This document shows, one piece after another, positions 1 to 6,019 of a DNA stretch of 7,662 bases. How positions within the stretch are numbered: position 1 is the first letter of the stretch; each line of letters opens with the position of its first letter. A model generated the notes under the pieces. The model made no database searches. It was not told the DNA's origin and saw only the letters and a program-made list of their open reading frames with translations. The translations under genes were made by a program, and so were the position numbers. The DNA comes from Fidelibacterota bacterium (GTDB lineage Bacteria > Pseudomonadota > Alphaproteobacteria > Rhodospirillales > Rhodospirillaceae). The stretch spans positions 1-7,662 of the forward strand of contig CANJEU010000089.1 in assembly GCA_947473445.1 (NCBI GenBank). The letters are read 5' to 3'.

Positions 1-567
1 CGCCTGCGGATTATCGGCGGTGTCTGGCGCGGGCGCACCATCGAAGCGCCTTTGGGCGATGCGATCCGCCCCACATCCGACCGCGTGCGCGAATCTCTTT
101 TCAATCGTCTCATGCACGGGGCGGCGGGCAGCGGATTCGTGCTGCGCGATGCGCGTGTCGCCGATGTCTTTGCCGGCACCGGGGCGATGGGTCTTGAAGC
201 GCTGTCGCGCGGCGCGGCCCATGTGACCTTCATCGAACGCGACACGGCCGCCCTCGCCCTCCTACGGCGCAATGTCGCAACGGTGGGCGCGGAAGACCGC
301 ATCAGCATCACATCCGCCGATGCGACGGTTCTGCCGCGCGCGGCGGTGGCGCACGACCTCGCTTTGCTCGATCCACCTTACGGCCAGGGCCTCGCCGAAC
401 CGGCCATGGCAAGCCTTTCGCGCCAGGGCTGGCTCGCGCCGGGCGCGCTTGTGTCGCTGGAGATGGCCGCCGGCGATGCCGTGCCGGAGGTCGCCGGCTT
501 CAAATTGCTCGACCGCCGCGATGCCGGGCGCATCGCGATCGTGCTTTATCAGCACCTCGAAGCGTGA
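1..567 (+). CDS. rsmD: 16S rRNA (guanine(966)-N2)-methyltransferase RsmD, 5'-truncated by the window edge
   Basis: RsmD methylates the N2 of G966 in 16S rRNA within the small ribosomal subunit, using S-adenosylmethionine (family knowledge). The window opens inside the gene: 188 codons are visible, close to the usual full length, so only the start codon and a few residues are missing. Visible residues 3-12 carry the family N-terminus RIIGGVWRGR, and residues 23-34 read RPTSDRVRESLF. The SAM-binding loop follows at about 55-72 (DVFAGTGAMGLEALSRGA), then an acidic residue after strand 2 (IERD, about 78-81) and the catalytic N2-methyltransferase motif DPPY (about 124-127). A TTG at position 52 could be taken as a start, but it would cut off the conserved N-terminus. 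The stop is TGA. The next gene lies 55 nt downstream on the same strand behind its own promoter. A housekeeping gene, intact as far as seen. Confidence 0.96.
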   Translation, partial: RLRIIGGVWRGRTIEAPLGDAIRPTSDRVRESLFNRLMHGAAGSGFVLRDARVADVFAGTGAMGLEALSRGAAHVTFIERDTAALALLRRNVATVGAEDRISITSADATVLPRAAVAHDLALLDPPYGQGLAEPAMASLSRQGWLAPGALVSLEMAAGDAVPEVAGFKLLDRRDAGRIAIVLYQHLEA

Positions 568-588
568 AATCACCTTTGAGATCGTTTC

Positions 589-616
589 TTGAGGGCAAAA
601 TTATATCTGATATAAT
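589..616 (+). promoter_or_regulatory. Candidate promoter of the RAYT gene, overlapping a palindrome
   Basis: TTGAGG at 589-594 matches 4 of 6 bases of the -35 consensus. It is separated by 16 nt from a perfect TATAAT at 611-616. Transcription would start about 6-7 nt further on, at about 622-623, which is the first base of the ATG at 623. The transcript would then be leaderless. The -10 box lies inside the right arm of the 597-619 palindrome, so any protein bound there would block RNA polymerase. The palindrome also creates a TATAAT on the minus strand (600-605), for which I see no convincing -35. Confidence 0.5.
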
Positions 617-619
617 TTT
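597..619. repeat. Perfect 11-bp inverted repeat with 1-nt centre
   Basis: AAAATTATATC (597-607), one T (608) and GATATAATTTT (609-619) form a perfect palindrome. With one extra T (620) it can be extended by GC/GC at 595-596 and 621-622. It is strikingly A/T-rich in a GC-rich setting and ends 3 nt before the RAYT start codon. It could be an operator, a REP-like binding site for the RAYT protein, or the left end of an inserted unit. As a terminator for rsmD it would be weak, because the stem has almost no GC pairs. No second copy was found in the window. Confidence 0.8.
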
Positions 620-622
620 TGC

Positions 623-1264
623 ATGAGCAACAGGGGCCTTTCCGCGGGGATGACGGTTCATGTCATTCAGCGCGGCAACAACAAGGCGCGCATTTTCGAA
701 TCCGCCCGTGACAGCGCGCTATACCTCGAATGGCTCGGCGAAGCGGCCGCGACCTACGGTCTTGCGGTGCACGCCTATGTGCTGATGACCAACCACATAC
801 ACCTGCTGTGCTCGCTGGCGAACAAGAACAGCCTCGCCCGCACGATGCAGTCGCTCGGCATCCGCTACACGCGCTATTTCAACGCCGCGCAGACGCGCAC
901 CGGCACACTATGGGAAGGCCGCTTCCGCTCCTGCGTCATCGACAGCGATGCATATTTCATCGGCTGTTCGCGTTACATCGAGATGAACCCGGTGCGCGCC
1001 GGCCTCGCGGCATCGCCCGATGTGTATCGCTGGTCGAGCTATAAGGCCAACGCCCTGGGGCGTGCCGACGCCCTTCTCACGCGGCATGAGACGTACCTGC
1101 GCCTCGGGTCAGATGACGAGGCCCGCCGGAGCGCTTACCGCGCCGTATTCGACGAATCCTCGCTTGCGCTTGATGAGCGCCTGCGCGCCGCCACCAACCG
1201 CGGCATCGGCCTTGATGAGGTCGATCATATCCGCAAAGTCGGGCGGCCGCGAAAAGCGGCCTAG
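623..1264 (+). CDS. REP-associated tyrosine transposase-like protein (RAYT, Y1/IS200-like HUH family)
   Basis: A 213-residue member of the Y1 transposase (IS200-like) superfamily, which cuts and joins single-stranded DNA through a tyrosine. The N-terminus has the family signature HVIQRGNN (13-20). The HUH metal-binding motif is H58-I-H60 (TNHIHLL), followed by GTLWEGRFRS at 94-103. The likely catalytic tyrosine is Y118 in RYIEMNPVRAGL, followed by WSSY at 137-140. The C-terminus is the basic tail GRPRKAA, common in RAYTs as opposed to short IS200/IS605 TnpA. All key residues are present, so the gene looks intact. The start at 623 fits a leaderless message. An in-frame ATG at 650 would also keep every motif, with AGGGG (632-636) 13 nt upstream. 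No terminal repeats typical of a mobile IS are visible, so this is probably a resident, domesticated-type gene. It converges on the minus-strand gene, sharing the stop-codon bases CTAG. Confidence 0.9.
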   Translation: MSNRGLSAGMTVHVIQRGNNKARIFESARDSALYLEWLGEAAATYGLAVHAYVLMTNHIHLLCSLANKNSLARTMQSLGIRYTRYFNAAQTRTGTLWEGRFRSCVIDSDAYFIGCSRYIEMNPVRAGLAASPDVYRWSSYKANALGRADALLTRHETYLRLGSDDEARRSAYRAVFDESSLALDERLRAATNRGIGLDEVDHIRKVGRPRKAA

Positions 1265-2217
1265 CGTCTCTCGGGAATAATTCTTTCCGGAATGATATCG
1301 GCGAGCGGATCGCGCGTCTCTTCTTCCTCGATCGGCGCGTCGTCTTGCAAGCCCGGCGGCAGTTCTGCTTCTGCTGCGGCCTCGGCTTCGATCTTGGCCC
1401 GGTCCTCGTCGCTCAGATTGTGCTGGTAGACCTTGCCGACGACCGTGTGGACGTAATCGTGGCTTGGATGTTCCTCCGGGTGAGGCGCTGCCATCCAGTC
1501 CCATTCTTCATTATGTCCGAGAGTCGGCGTGTGTGGCAGCCGCAGCGCCTTCAGGAGATCGGTGCGTGACACGATGTGATCGCCCTGCATCGCGAACCGG
1601 TCGACGTCGGTGATGATGACGCCCAGACCTGTGGCTTCCTCAGCGATGGCTTTGGCGTGACGCTCCATGACCTGGTAGGCGACCTTATCGGAATCGAGGT
1701 CGGAGAAACCGCGTTCCTTCTCGAAGTATTCGGTGAACGGACCGGCGAGCCGGGTCAGACAATTGACCGAAACAATCATATCCGCCTCTTTCAGATGCGG
1801 AATGAGCGGCGGGGGCGCGGGCTGATGCGGCCCCGGCGGGCGGCGTTCCTTCATCGCCTTGAACACGCCGGTCACGTCGCCGGTCAGGAGCTTCACGTTG
1901 AAATGTTTTTTCACCTCGCGCACGACCTGCGGCATGTGGAAGATATCCACGAGGATCACCCGCTCGAACCGTTCACTGAGTTGTTTCAGCGGCACCTCGA
2001 GCAGTAGGCCGGAGCCGAGCACGACGCAGAGTCTTTGCTGCGGACAAAGGTCGGCCGCTTTGGTGATGAAATTCTTGCAGTTGCGCTGATGTTCGGCCCA
2101 GGCGGCCTCGCAGCGGCGCGCGCGGAATTCGAGAGCGATGAGGCGTTTGAGATAACCGAACTTGCGCGTCCTTTCGGGCGCGAAGGTCGTTATGTAGCGA
2201 ATGAATTCCCCGATCAT
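1261..2217 (-). CDS. Uncharacterised Rossmann-fold protein, possibly SAM-methyltransferase-like, third gene of the pgi-mutL cluster
   Basis: A 318-residue protein that I do not recognise as a named family. After a basic, helical N-terminus there is a Rossmann-like core. It comprises a glycine-rich loop at 65-76 (VVLGSGLLLEVP), an acidic residue after the next strand (VILVDIF, D91), LLTGDVT (110-116), a strand ending in Asn (MIVSVNCLTRL, N152) and GVIITDVDRF (199-208). The order resembles class I SAM-dependent methyltransferases, but the loop is not canonical and no catalytic motif is certain. A proline-rich insert lies at about 126-140. An aromatic motif EWDWMAAPHPEEHPSHDY (238-255) is followed by an acidic Ala/Glu-rich tail and a duplicated IIPER at the very end. 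No signal peptide or membrane segment is visible. AAGGA (2225-2229) lies 7 nt upstream of the ATG. The gene starts 25 nt after the mutL stop, suggesting cotranscription. Function unknown. Confidence 0.85.
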   Translation of the reverse strand: MIGEFIRYITTFAPERTRKFGYLKRLIALEFRARRCEAAWAEHQRNCKNFITKAADLCPQQRLCVVLGSGLLLEVPLKQLSERFERVILVDIFHMPQVVREVKKHFNVKLLTGDVTGVFKAMKERRPPGPHQPAPPPLIPHLKEADMIVSVNCLTRLAGPFTEYFEKERGFSDLDSDKVAYQVMERHAKAIAEEATGLGVIITDVDRFAMQGDHIVSRTDLLKALRLPHTPTLGHNEEWDWMAAPHPEEHPSHDYVHTVVGKVYQHNLSDEDRAKIEAEAAAEAELPPGLQDDAPIEEEETRDPLADIIPERIIPERR

Positions 2218-2242
2218 CGCGTAGTCCTTCCCCCGTCGCCCA

Positions 2243-4072
2243 TCATCGGCGCCCGAACAAGCGCTCGATGTCTTTGAGCTTCAGCTCCACGTAGGTCGGC
2301 CGTCCATGATTGCACTGACCGGCGTGGGGTGTGATTTCCATCTGCCGGAGCAGCGCATTCATTTCCGTGCCGTTCAGACGCCGCCCCGCGCGGATGGCGC
2401 TGTGGCAGGCGAGCGTGCCGCACACATCGCCGAGTTTATCCTTGAGGGTCAGCGCTTCGTCGACCGAGGCCAGATCGTCGGCGAGATCGCGGATCAGGCT
2501 CTGTACATCGGTTTCCCCGAGCAGCGAGGGAACTTCGCGCACGACGATCGCGCCGGCGCCGAACGCCTCGACGACGAGACCAAGCTCGGCGAGTTCGGCG
2601 GCGCGCGCGCTGATGCGCGTCGCGCCGGTCTCGTCCAGCTCGACGACTTCGGGGATGAGGAGCATCTGACGCGTGATGCCGCCGCTGGCGAGCGCGCTTT
2701 TCATGCGTTCATAAACCAAGCGCTCGTGCGCGGCGTGTTGATCGACAATGACGATCCCATCGGCCGTCTGGGCGACAATATAGGTCTCGTGCACCTGCGC
2801 GCGCGCAACCCCCAGCGGATGGGATTGATAGTCCGCCTCGACGATCTGTATGGGCGTGGCGTCGGGCGCGGAGGGCGAGAGGGCAAAGAGCGAGGGCGGT
2901 TCGCTTTCGGCTAGGCCGCTGGAATCCTCGCTGGGATAAGGCGCCTGCATGGCGTAGGCGAAATTGCCGGCGCTGTGGGTCATGTGAGGCCGGCCCGCGA
3001 ACGCGCGGCCGTCACCCGGACGGAACGCGCCGAGCGCGGCGCCGGCAACGGTGGTCGAGGCCTTATGGCCGGCTTCGGCGAGCGCGTGTTTGAGCGCGCC
3101 GACCATCATGCCCCGCACGAGCCCCGCATCGCGGAACCGCACCTCGGCCTTGGCGGGGTGCACGTTCACATCGACGTCGCGCTGGGGCAGTTCAAGGAAG
3201 AGGACCACATAAGGGTGGCGGTTCGAGGCGAGAAAATCTTGATACGCGCCGCGCACCGCGCCGGTCAGCAGCCGATCGCGCACCGGCCGTCCGTTCACGA
3301 ACAGGTACTGGGCAAGGGCATTGCCGCGATTGAAGGTGGGCACCCCGATGTAACCGTAAAGCTTGATGCCTTCACGTTCGGCCGCGACGGGCACCGCATT
3401 CGCGCCAAACTCCTTGCCGAGCACGGCGGCAATCCGCTCGAGGTGGAGGTCGAACAGATCCCCCTGCAGGTGTCCGGCGGGAAGATTGAGCCGCTGTTTA
3501 CCATCTGCGGTAAGGGTGAAGGCAACCTCGGGGTTCGCCATGGCCAAGCGCTCGATGGCGTCGACCGCATAGCTGAGTTCGGTCGAGGACGCTTTCAGGA
3601 ATTTGAGGCGCGCGGGCGTGGCGTAAAAGATATCGCGCACTTCAACGCGGGTGCCGCGCGGATGAGGCGCCGGTACGGGACCATCCTTGCGCCCACCGGC
3701 GACGACCACATACCAGCCTGAGTCGGTGCCCGCGGTGCGGCTGGTGACGGTGAGGCGCGCCACCGAGCCAATGGCTGGCAGCGCTTCGCCGCGGAAGCCG
3801 AGGTAGTTGATATCGAGCAAATCGTCGCTGGGCAGCTTCGAGGTCGCATGGCGGTCGACGGCGACGATGAGTTCCTGCGGTGTCATGCCGCAGCCATTGT
3901 CGGTCACGACGATGAGCGAACGGCCGCCGTCGTTCAGAACGATGTCGACACGGCTGGCCCCGGCGTCGATGGAGTTTTCGACCAGTTCCTTGAGCGCGGA
4001 CGCCGGCCGCTCAACCACTTCGCCGGCGGCGATCTGGTTGACGAGATTGGGCGGCAGGAGCCGAATGGTCAC
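2243..4072 (-). CDS. mutL: DNA mismatch repair protein MutL (endonuclease type)
   Basis: MutL is the dimeric ATPase that couples mismatch recognition by MutS to strand incision. This 609-residue protein has the full GHKL ATPase domain: E29 and N33 in KELVENSIDAGA, DNGCGM at 58-63, TSKL at 77-80, the GFRGEAL lid at 92-98 and FYATPARLKFL at 149-159. A low-complexity linker (about 340-405) leads to the C-terminal dimerisation/endonuclease domain. That domain holds DQHA(x)2E(x)4E (D444 to E455), ACHSAIRAG (555-563) and CNHGRP (587-592). These are the metal-binding motifs of MutL proteins that nick DNA themselves, expected where MutH is absent. The start is GTG at 4072, chosen for alignment with the family N-terminus and GAAGG (4080-4084 on the complement) 7 nt upstream. 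It begins 25 nt after pgi and is followed 25 nt later by an unknown gene. Confidence 0.98.
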   Translation of the reverse strand: MTIRLLPPNLVNQIAAGEVVERPASALKELVENSIDAGASRVDIVLNDGGRSLIVVTDNGCGMTPQELIVAVDRHATSKLPSDDLLDINYLGFRGEALPAIGSVARLTVTSRTAGTDSGWYVVVAGGRKDGPVPAPHPRGTRVEVRDIFYATPARLKFLKASSTELSYAVDAIERLAMANPEVAFTLTADGKQRLNLPAGHLQGDLFDLHLERIAAVLGKEFGANAVPVAAEREGIKLYGYIGVPTFNRGNALAQYLFVNGRPVRDRLLTGAVRGAYQDFLASNRHPYVVLFLELPQRDVDVNVHPAKAEVRFRDAGLVRGMMVGALKHALAEAGHKASTTVAGAALGAFRPGDGRAFAGRPHMTHSAGNFAYAMQAPYPSEDSSGLAESEPPSLFALSPSAPDATPIQIVEADYQSHPLGVARAQVHETYIVAQTADGIVIVDQHAAHERLVYERMKSALASGGITRQMLLIPEVVELDETGATRISARAAELAELGLVVEAFGAGAIVVREVPSLLGETDVQSLIRDLADDLASVDEALTLKDKLGDVCGTLACHSAIRAGRRLNGTEMNALLRQMEITPHAGQCNHGRPTYVELKLKDIERLFGRR

Positions 4073-4097
4073 GAGGTCGCCTTCAACGGTTTCGCCT

Positions 4098-5738
4098 TCA
4101 CAGTTGCGCCTTCACCTGTAAATAGGCAAGCGCGAGGCCGGCGGTGGAACTGTCGCGCGATTGCAAAATTCCTTCGGCGGCCGCGGGGCCTTTTTCGGTC
4201 AGCGCCGGCATCAGGCTCTTGGCGAGCTCCTTGCCCAACTCGACGCCCCACTGATCGAAGGAATTCACGCCCCAGATCAACCCTTGAACGAAGACCTTAT
4301 GTTCGTACAAGGCGATGAGCATGCCAAGCACATAGGGGCTGATTTCGTCCAAAAGCAGGGTGTTTGAAGGCCGGTTGCCGGTAAATTCGCGGTGCGGACG
4401 CAGGGCCTCGGGCGTGGCCGTAAGATCGGCGGCGGCGCGGCCCTTCATCAAGGCCTCGGTCTGGGCAAGGGCGTTGGCCATCAGCAGATCCCGGCTTGGG
4501 CCGGCGCCATCGGCACCCTTCAGCGCGATGATGAAGTCGCACGGGATCAAGCGCGGGCTTTGGTGAAGAAGCTGGAAGAACGAGTGCTGACTGTCCGAGC
4601 CGCCGCCGCCGAAGATGATCGGGCCGGTCTTCGTTTCGACGGGGGCGCCATCCTTTGTCACGCCCTTGCCGTTGCTCTCCATATCGAGCTGCTGAAGATG
4701 GAACGGAAACAGCTTGAGCCGGTGATCGTAAGGCATGACCGCAACGGCAGGCGCGTCAAAGAAGTCGGTGTACCAAACGCCGATGAGCGCAAGAATGACC
4801 GGCAGGTTCGCGCCAAGAGATGTCGTTTCGAAATGCCGGTCCATGGCCTCGGCGCCGGCCAGCAACTGATCGAACGTGTCATAGCCGCAGGCAAGGATGA
4901 CCGAGAGGCCGATGGCCGACCAGATCGAGTAGCGCCCGCCGACCCAATCCCACATGGGGAACACGGCATCGGCGTGAATGCCGAATTTCTGCGCCGCTTC
5001 GACATTCGTGGAAACGGCGGCGAAGTGTTTTGCGACCGCGCCTTCCCCCAATCGTGCCGTGAGCCAGGCGCGCGCCGCACTAGCATTTGCGGTGGTTTCG
5101 GCGGTGGTGAAGGTTTTCGAGCAGATGACGAACAGCGTTTCGCCGGGCTCGATATGGGCGAGAACCTCGTCGAGCTGCGCGCGGTCGGGATTGGAGACGA
5201 AGGCGACGGACAACCCAGGATTCTGGAAATCCTTTAGCGCGTCGGCCACGAACATCGGACCGAGGTGCGAACCGCCGATGCCGATGTTGACGATATGGCG
5301 GATGACTTTTCCGGTCGCGCCTTTCCACTGGCCGGACCGCACCGCATCGCTGAATGTTTTGAGACGCGCGCGAGTCGCGCGGACGTCGGGCATGACATCG
5401 ACGCCGTCGACCATCATCGCGCGCTCTTCACGGTTGCGCAGCGCGACGTGAAGCACCGCGCGGTTCTCGGTCGTATTGATGCGTTCGCCGGCGAACATGG
5501 CCGCCCTACCCTCTTCGACGCCGCGCACGCGCGCGAGCTCGGCAAGGAGGCCAAGGGTCTCTGGCATGATCCGATTTTTGGAATAGTCGGCGCGAATGGG
5601 GCCGAACGAAAACGACAGACGCGCAAACCGGTCGGGGTCGGCCGCGAACAGGTCGCGCAGATGCAGACCGCTGAGCGCCGCGGCGTGGGTCTGAAGCGCC
5701 TGCCAGGCGGGTAGCGTGGTCAGGGGGGATGAACTCAT
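4098..5738 (-). CDS. pgi: Glucose-6-phosphate isomerase
   Basis: Pgi interconverts glucose 6-phosphate and fructose 6-phosphate in the cytosol, for glycolysis and gluconeogenesis. From the ATG at 5738 the protein has 546 residues, near the usual ~549. Conserved parts include MFAGERINTTENRAVLH (81-97), the sugar-phosphate-binding NIGIGGSHLGP (151-161), the first family signature DWVGGRYSIWSAIG (264-277) and the second GLIWGVNSFDQWGVELGK (486-503). The expected catalytic residues are present: E354 in MESNGKG, H385 in SQHSFF and K503. The reading frame extends to an ATG at 5798, but the extra 20 residues (MIWCRPNDRNQ...) do not resemble the family and would start upstream of the proposed -10 box, so 5738 is preferred. 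Its ribosome-binding site is weak. The loop before H385 reads FGGGGSDSQH, where many Pgi proteins have GEPGTNGQH. First gene of a probable operon with mutL. Confidence 0.97.
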   Translation of the reverse strand: MSSSPLTTLPAWQALQTHAAALSGLHLRDLFAADPDRFARLSFSFGPIRADYSKNRIMPETLGLLAELARVRGVEEGRAAMFAGERINTTENRAVLHVALRNREERAMMVDGVDVMPDVRATRARLKTFSDAVRSGQWKGATGKVIRHIVNIGIGGSHLGPMFVADALKDFQNPGLSVAFVSNPDRAQLDEVLAHIEPGETLFVICSKTFTTAETTANASAARAWLTARLGEGAVAKHFAAVSTNVEAAQKFGIHADAVFPMWDWVGGRYSIWSAIGLSVILACGYDTFDQLLAGAEAMDRHFETTSLGANLPVILALIGVWYTDFFDAPAVAVMPYDHRLKLFPFHLQQLDMESNGKGVTKDGAPVETKTGPIIFGGGGSDSQHSFFQLLHQSPRLIPCDFIIALKGADGAGPSRDLLMANALAQTEALMKGRAAADLTATPEALRPHREFTGNRPSNTLLLDEISPYVLGMLIALYEHKVFVQGLIWGVNSFDQWGVELGKELAKSLMPALTEKGPAAAEGILQSRDSSTAGLALAYLQVKAQL

Positions 5739-5788
5739 CGAGCGGTGACCCAGGTTCAGGAGGCGTTGGTTTCGGTCGTTCGGGCGGC

Positions 5789-5817
5789 ACCATATCAACC
5801 CTAGCCGGGCGTGCCAA
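5789..5817 (-). promoter_or_regulatory. Candidate sigma-70-type promoter for pgi-mutL
   Basis: Read on the minus strand, TTGGCA (complement of 5812-5817, 5 of 6 consensus) is followed by exactly 17 nt and TATGGT (complement of 5789-5794, 4 of 6 consensus). Transcription would begin at about 5782, giving a leader of roughly 44 nt before the ATG at 5738. The position supports the shorter pgi start. Found by eye only. Confidence 0.5.
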
Positions 5818-5925
5818 ACCTCGCGAGCAGGAATCGTGTAATATCAATCGCTTAGGAATTTTGCGCGCTGATACAAATCGGCGTTTCACCCGGGCAGGTC
5901 GCCTGGGGCAGACTATGCACCCGCC

Positions 5926-5944
5926 GTCACGCCTTCCGCGTGAC
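5926..5944. repeat. 7-bp inverted repeat GTCACGC / GCGTGAC with 5-nt loop
   Basis: GTCACGC (5926-5932) and GCGTGAC (5938-5944) are perfect reverse complements around CTTCC. This is the first of three stacked dyads in front of the ridA-like gene. No run of T follows on either strand, so it is not a standard intrinsic terminator. An operator or an RNA hairpin is possible. Confidence 0.65.
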
Positions 5945-5945
5945 T

Positions 5946-5979
5946 ATATTGCATCGCAATATTTCTGACGTTGCGATGC
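5946..5979. promoter_or_regulatory. Overlapping dyads, candidate operator for the ridA-amine oxidase genes
   Basis: Two perfect dyads overlap. ATATTGC-ATC-GCAATAT (5946-5962) has 7-bp arms. GCATCGCAA (5951-5959) pairs with TTGCGATGC (5971-5979) across 11 nt with 9-bp arms. The first resembles a dimeric helix-turn-helix operator built on TTGC-N3-GCAA, and the second supplies a further half site about two helix turns away. The array lies 41 nt upstream of the GTG start of the ridA-like gene, overlapping its probable promoter. No regulator gene is in the window, so the binding protein is unknown. Confidence 0.5.
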
Positions 5980-5993
5980 GGTATAAATATGGA
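5965..5993 (+). promoter_or_regulatory. Weak candidate promoter for the ridA-like gene
   Basis: CTGACG (5965-5970) and TATGGA (5988-5993) are 17 nt apart, with 4 and 3 consensus matches. A better -10-like TATAAA (5982-5987) has no matching -35 at normal spacing. The region between them contains the TTGCGATGC arm of the candidate operator, as expected for a repressed promoter. The promoter is probably in this area, but the exact boxes are uncertain. Confidence 0.25.
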
Positions 5994-6019
5994 ATTCTTA
6001 CAACAGTGGGGAGCCCCTC

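Noticed and set aside
597..620. Intrinsic terminator for rsmD
   Set aside because: The stem is nearly all A/T and T608 leaves almost no loop. The -10 consensus and its position at the RAYT start fit a promoter/operator better.
623..1264. Complete IS200/IS605 insertion sequence
   Set aside because: No right-end hairpin, no accessory tnpB and a RAYT-type basic C-terminus. There is only the upstream palindrome, and the gene abuts its neighbour.
2975..3721. 248-codon open frame on the + strand, opposite mutL
   Set aside because: Antisense shadow of the MutL ATPase domain. Composition is Arg/Gly/His-rich without motifs. The same applies to 2306-2914.
4392..5237. 281-codon open frame on the + strand, opposite pgi
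   Set aside because: It lies wholly within pgi, which has full family motifs. The translation has no recognisable domain, and its length is explained by GC-rich codon bias that leaves antisense frames open.
5739..5798. 20-residue N-terminal extension of pgi from the ATG at 5798
   Set aside because: The residues do not resemble Pgi N-termini, and this start lies upstream of the best -10 box (5789-5794), so it would not be in the message.
5820..5925. Small RNA or extra gene in the divergent intergenic region
   Set aside because: No ribosome-binding site with an open frame, no terminator-like hairpin with T run, and no known RNA motif could be seen here.
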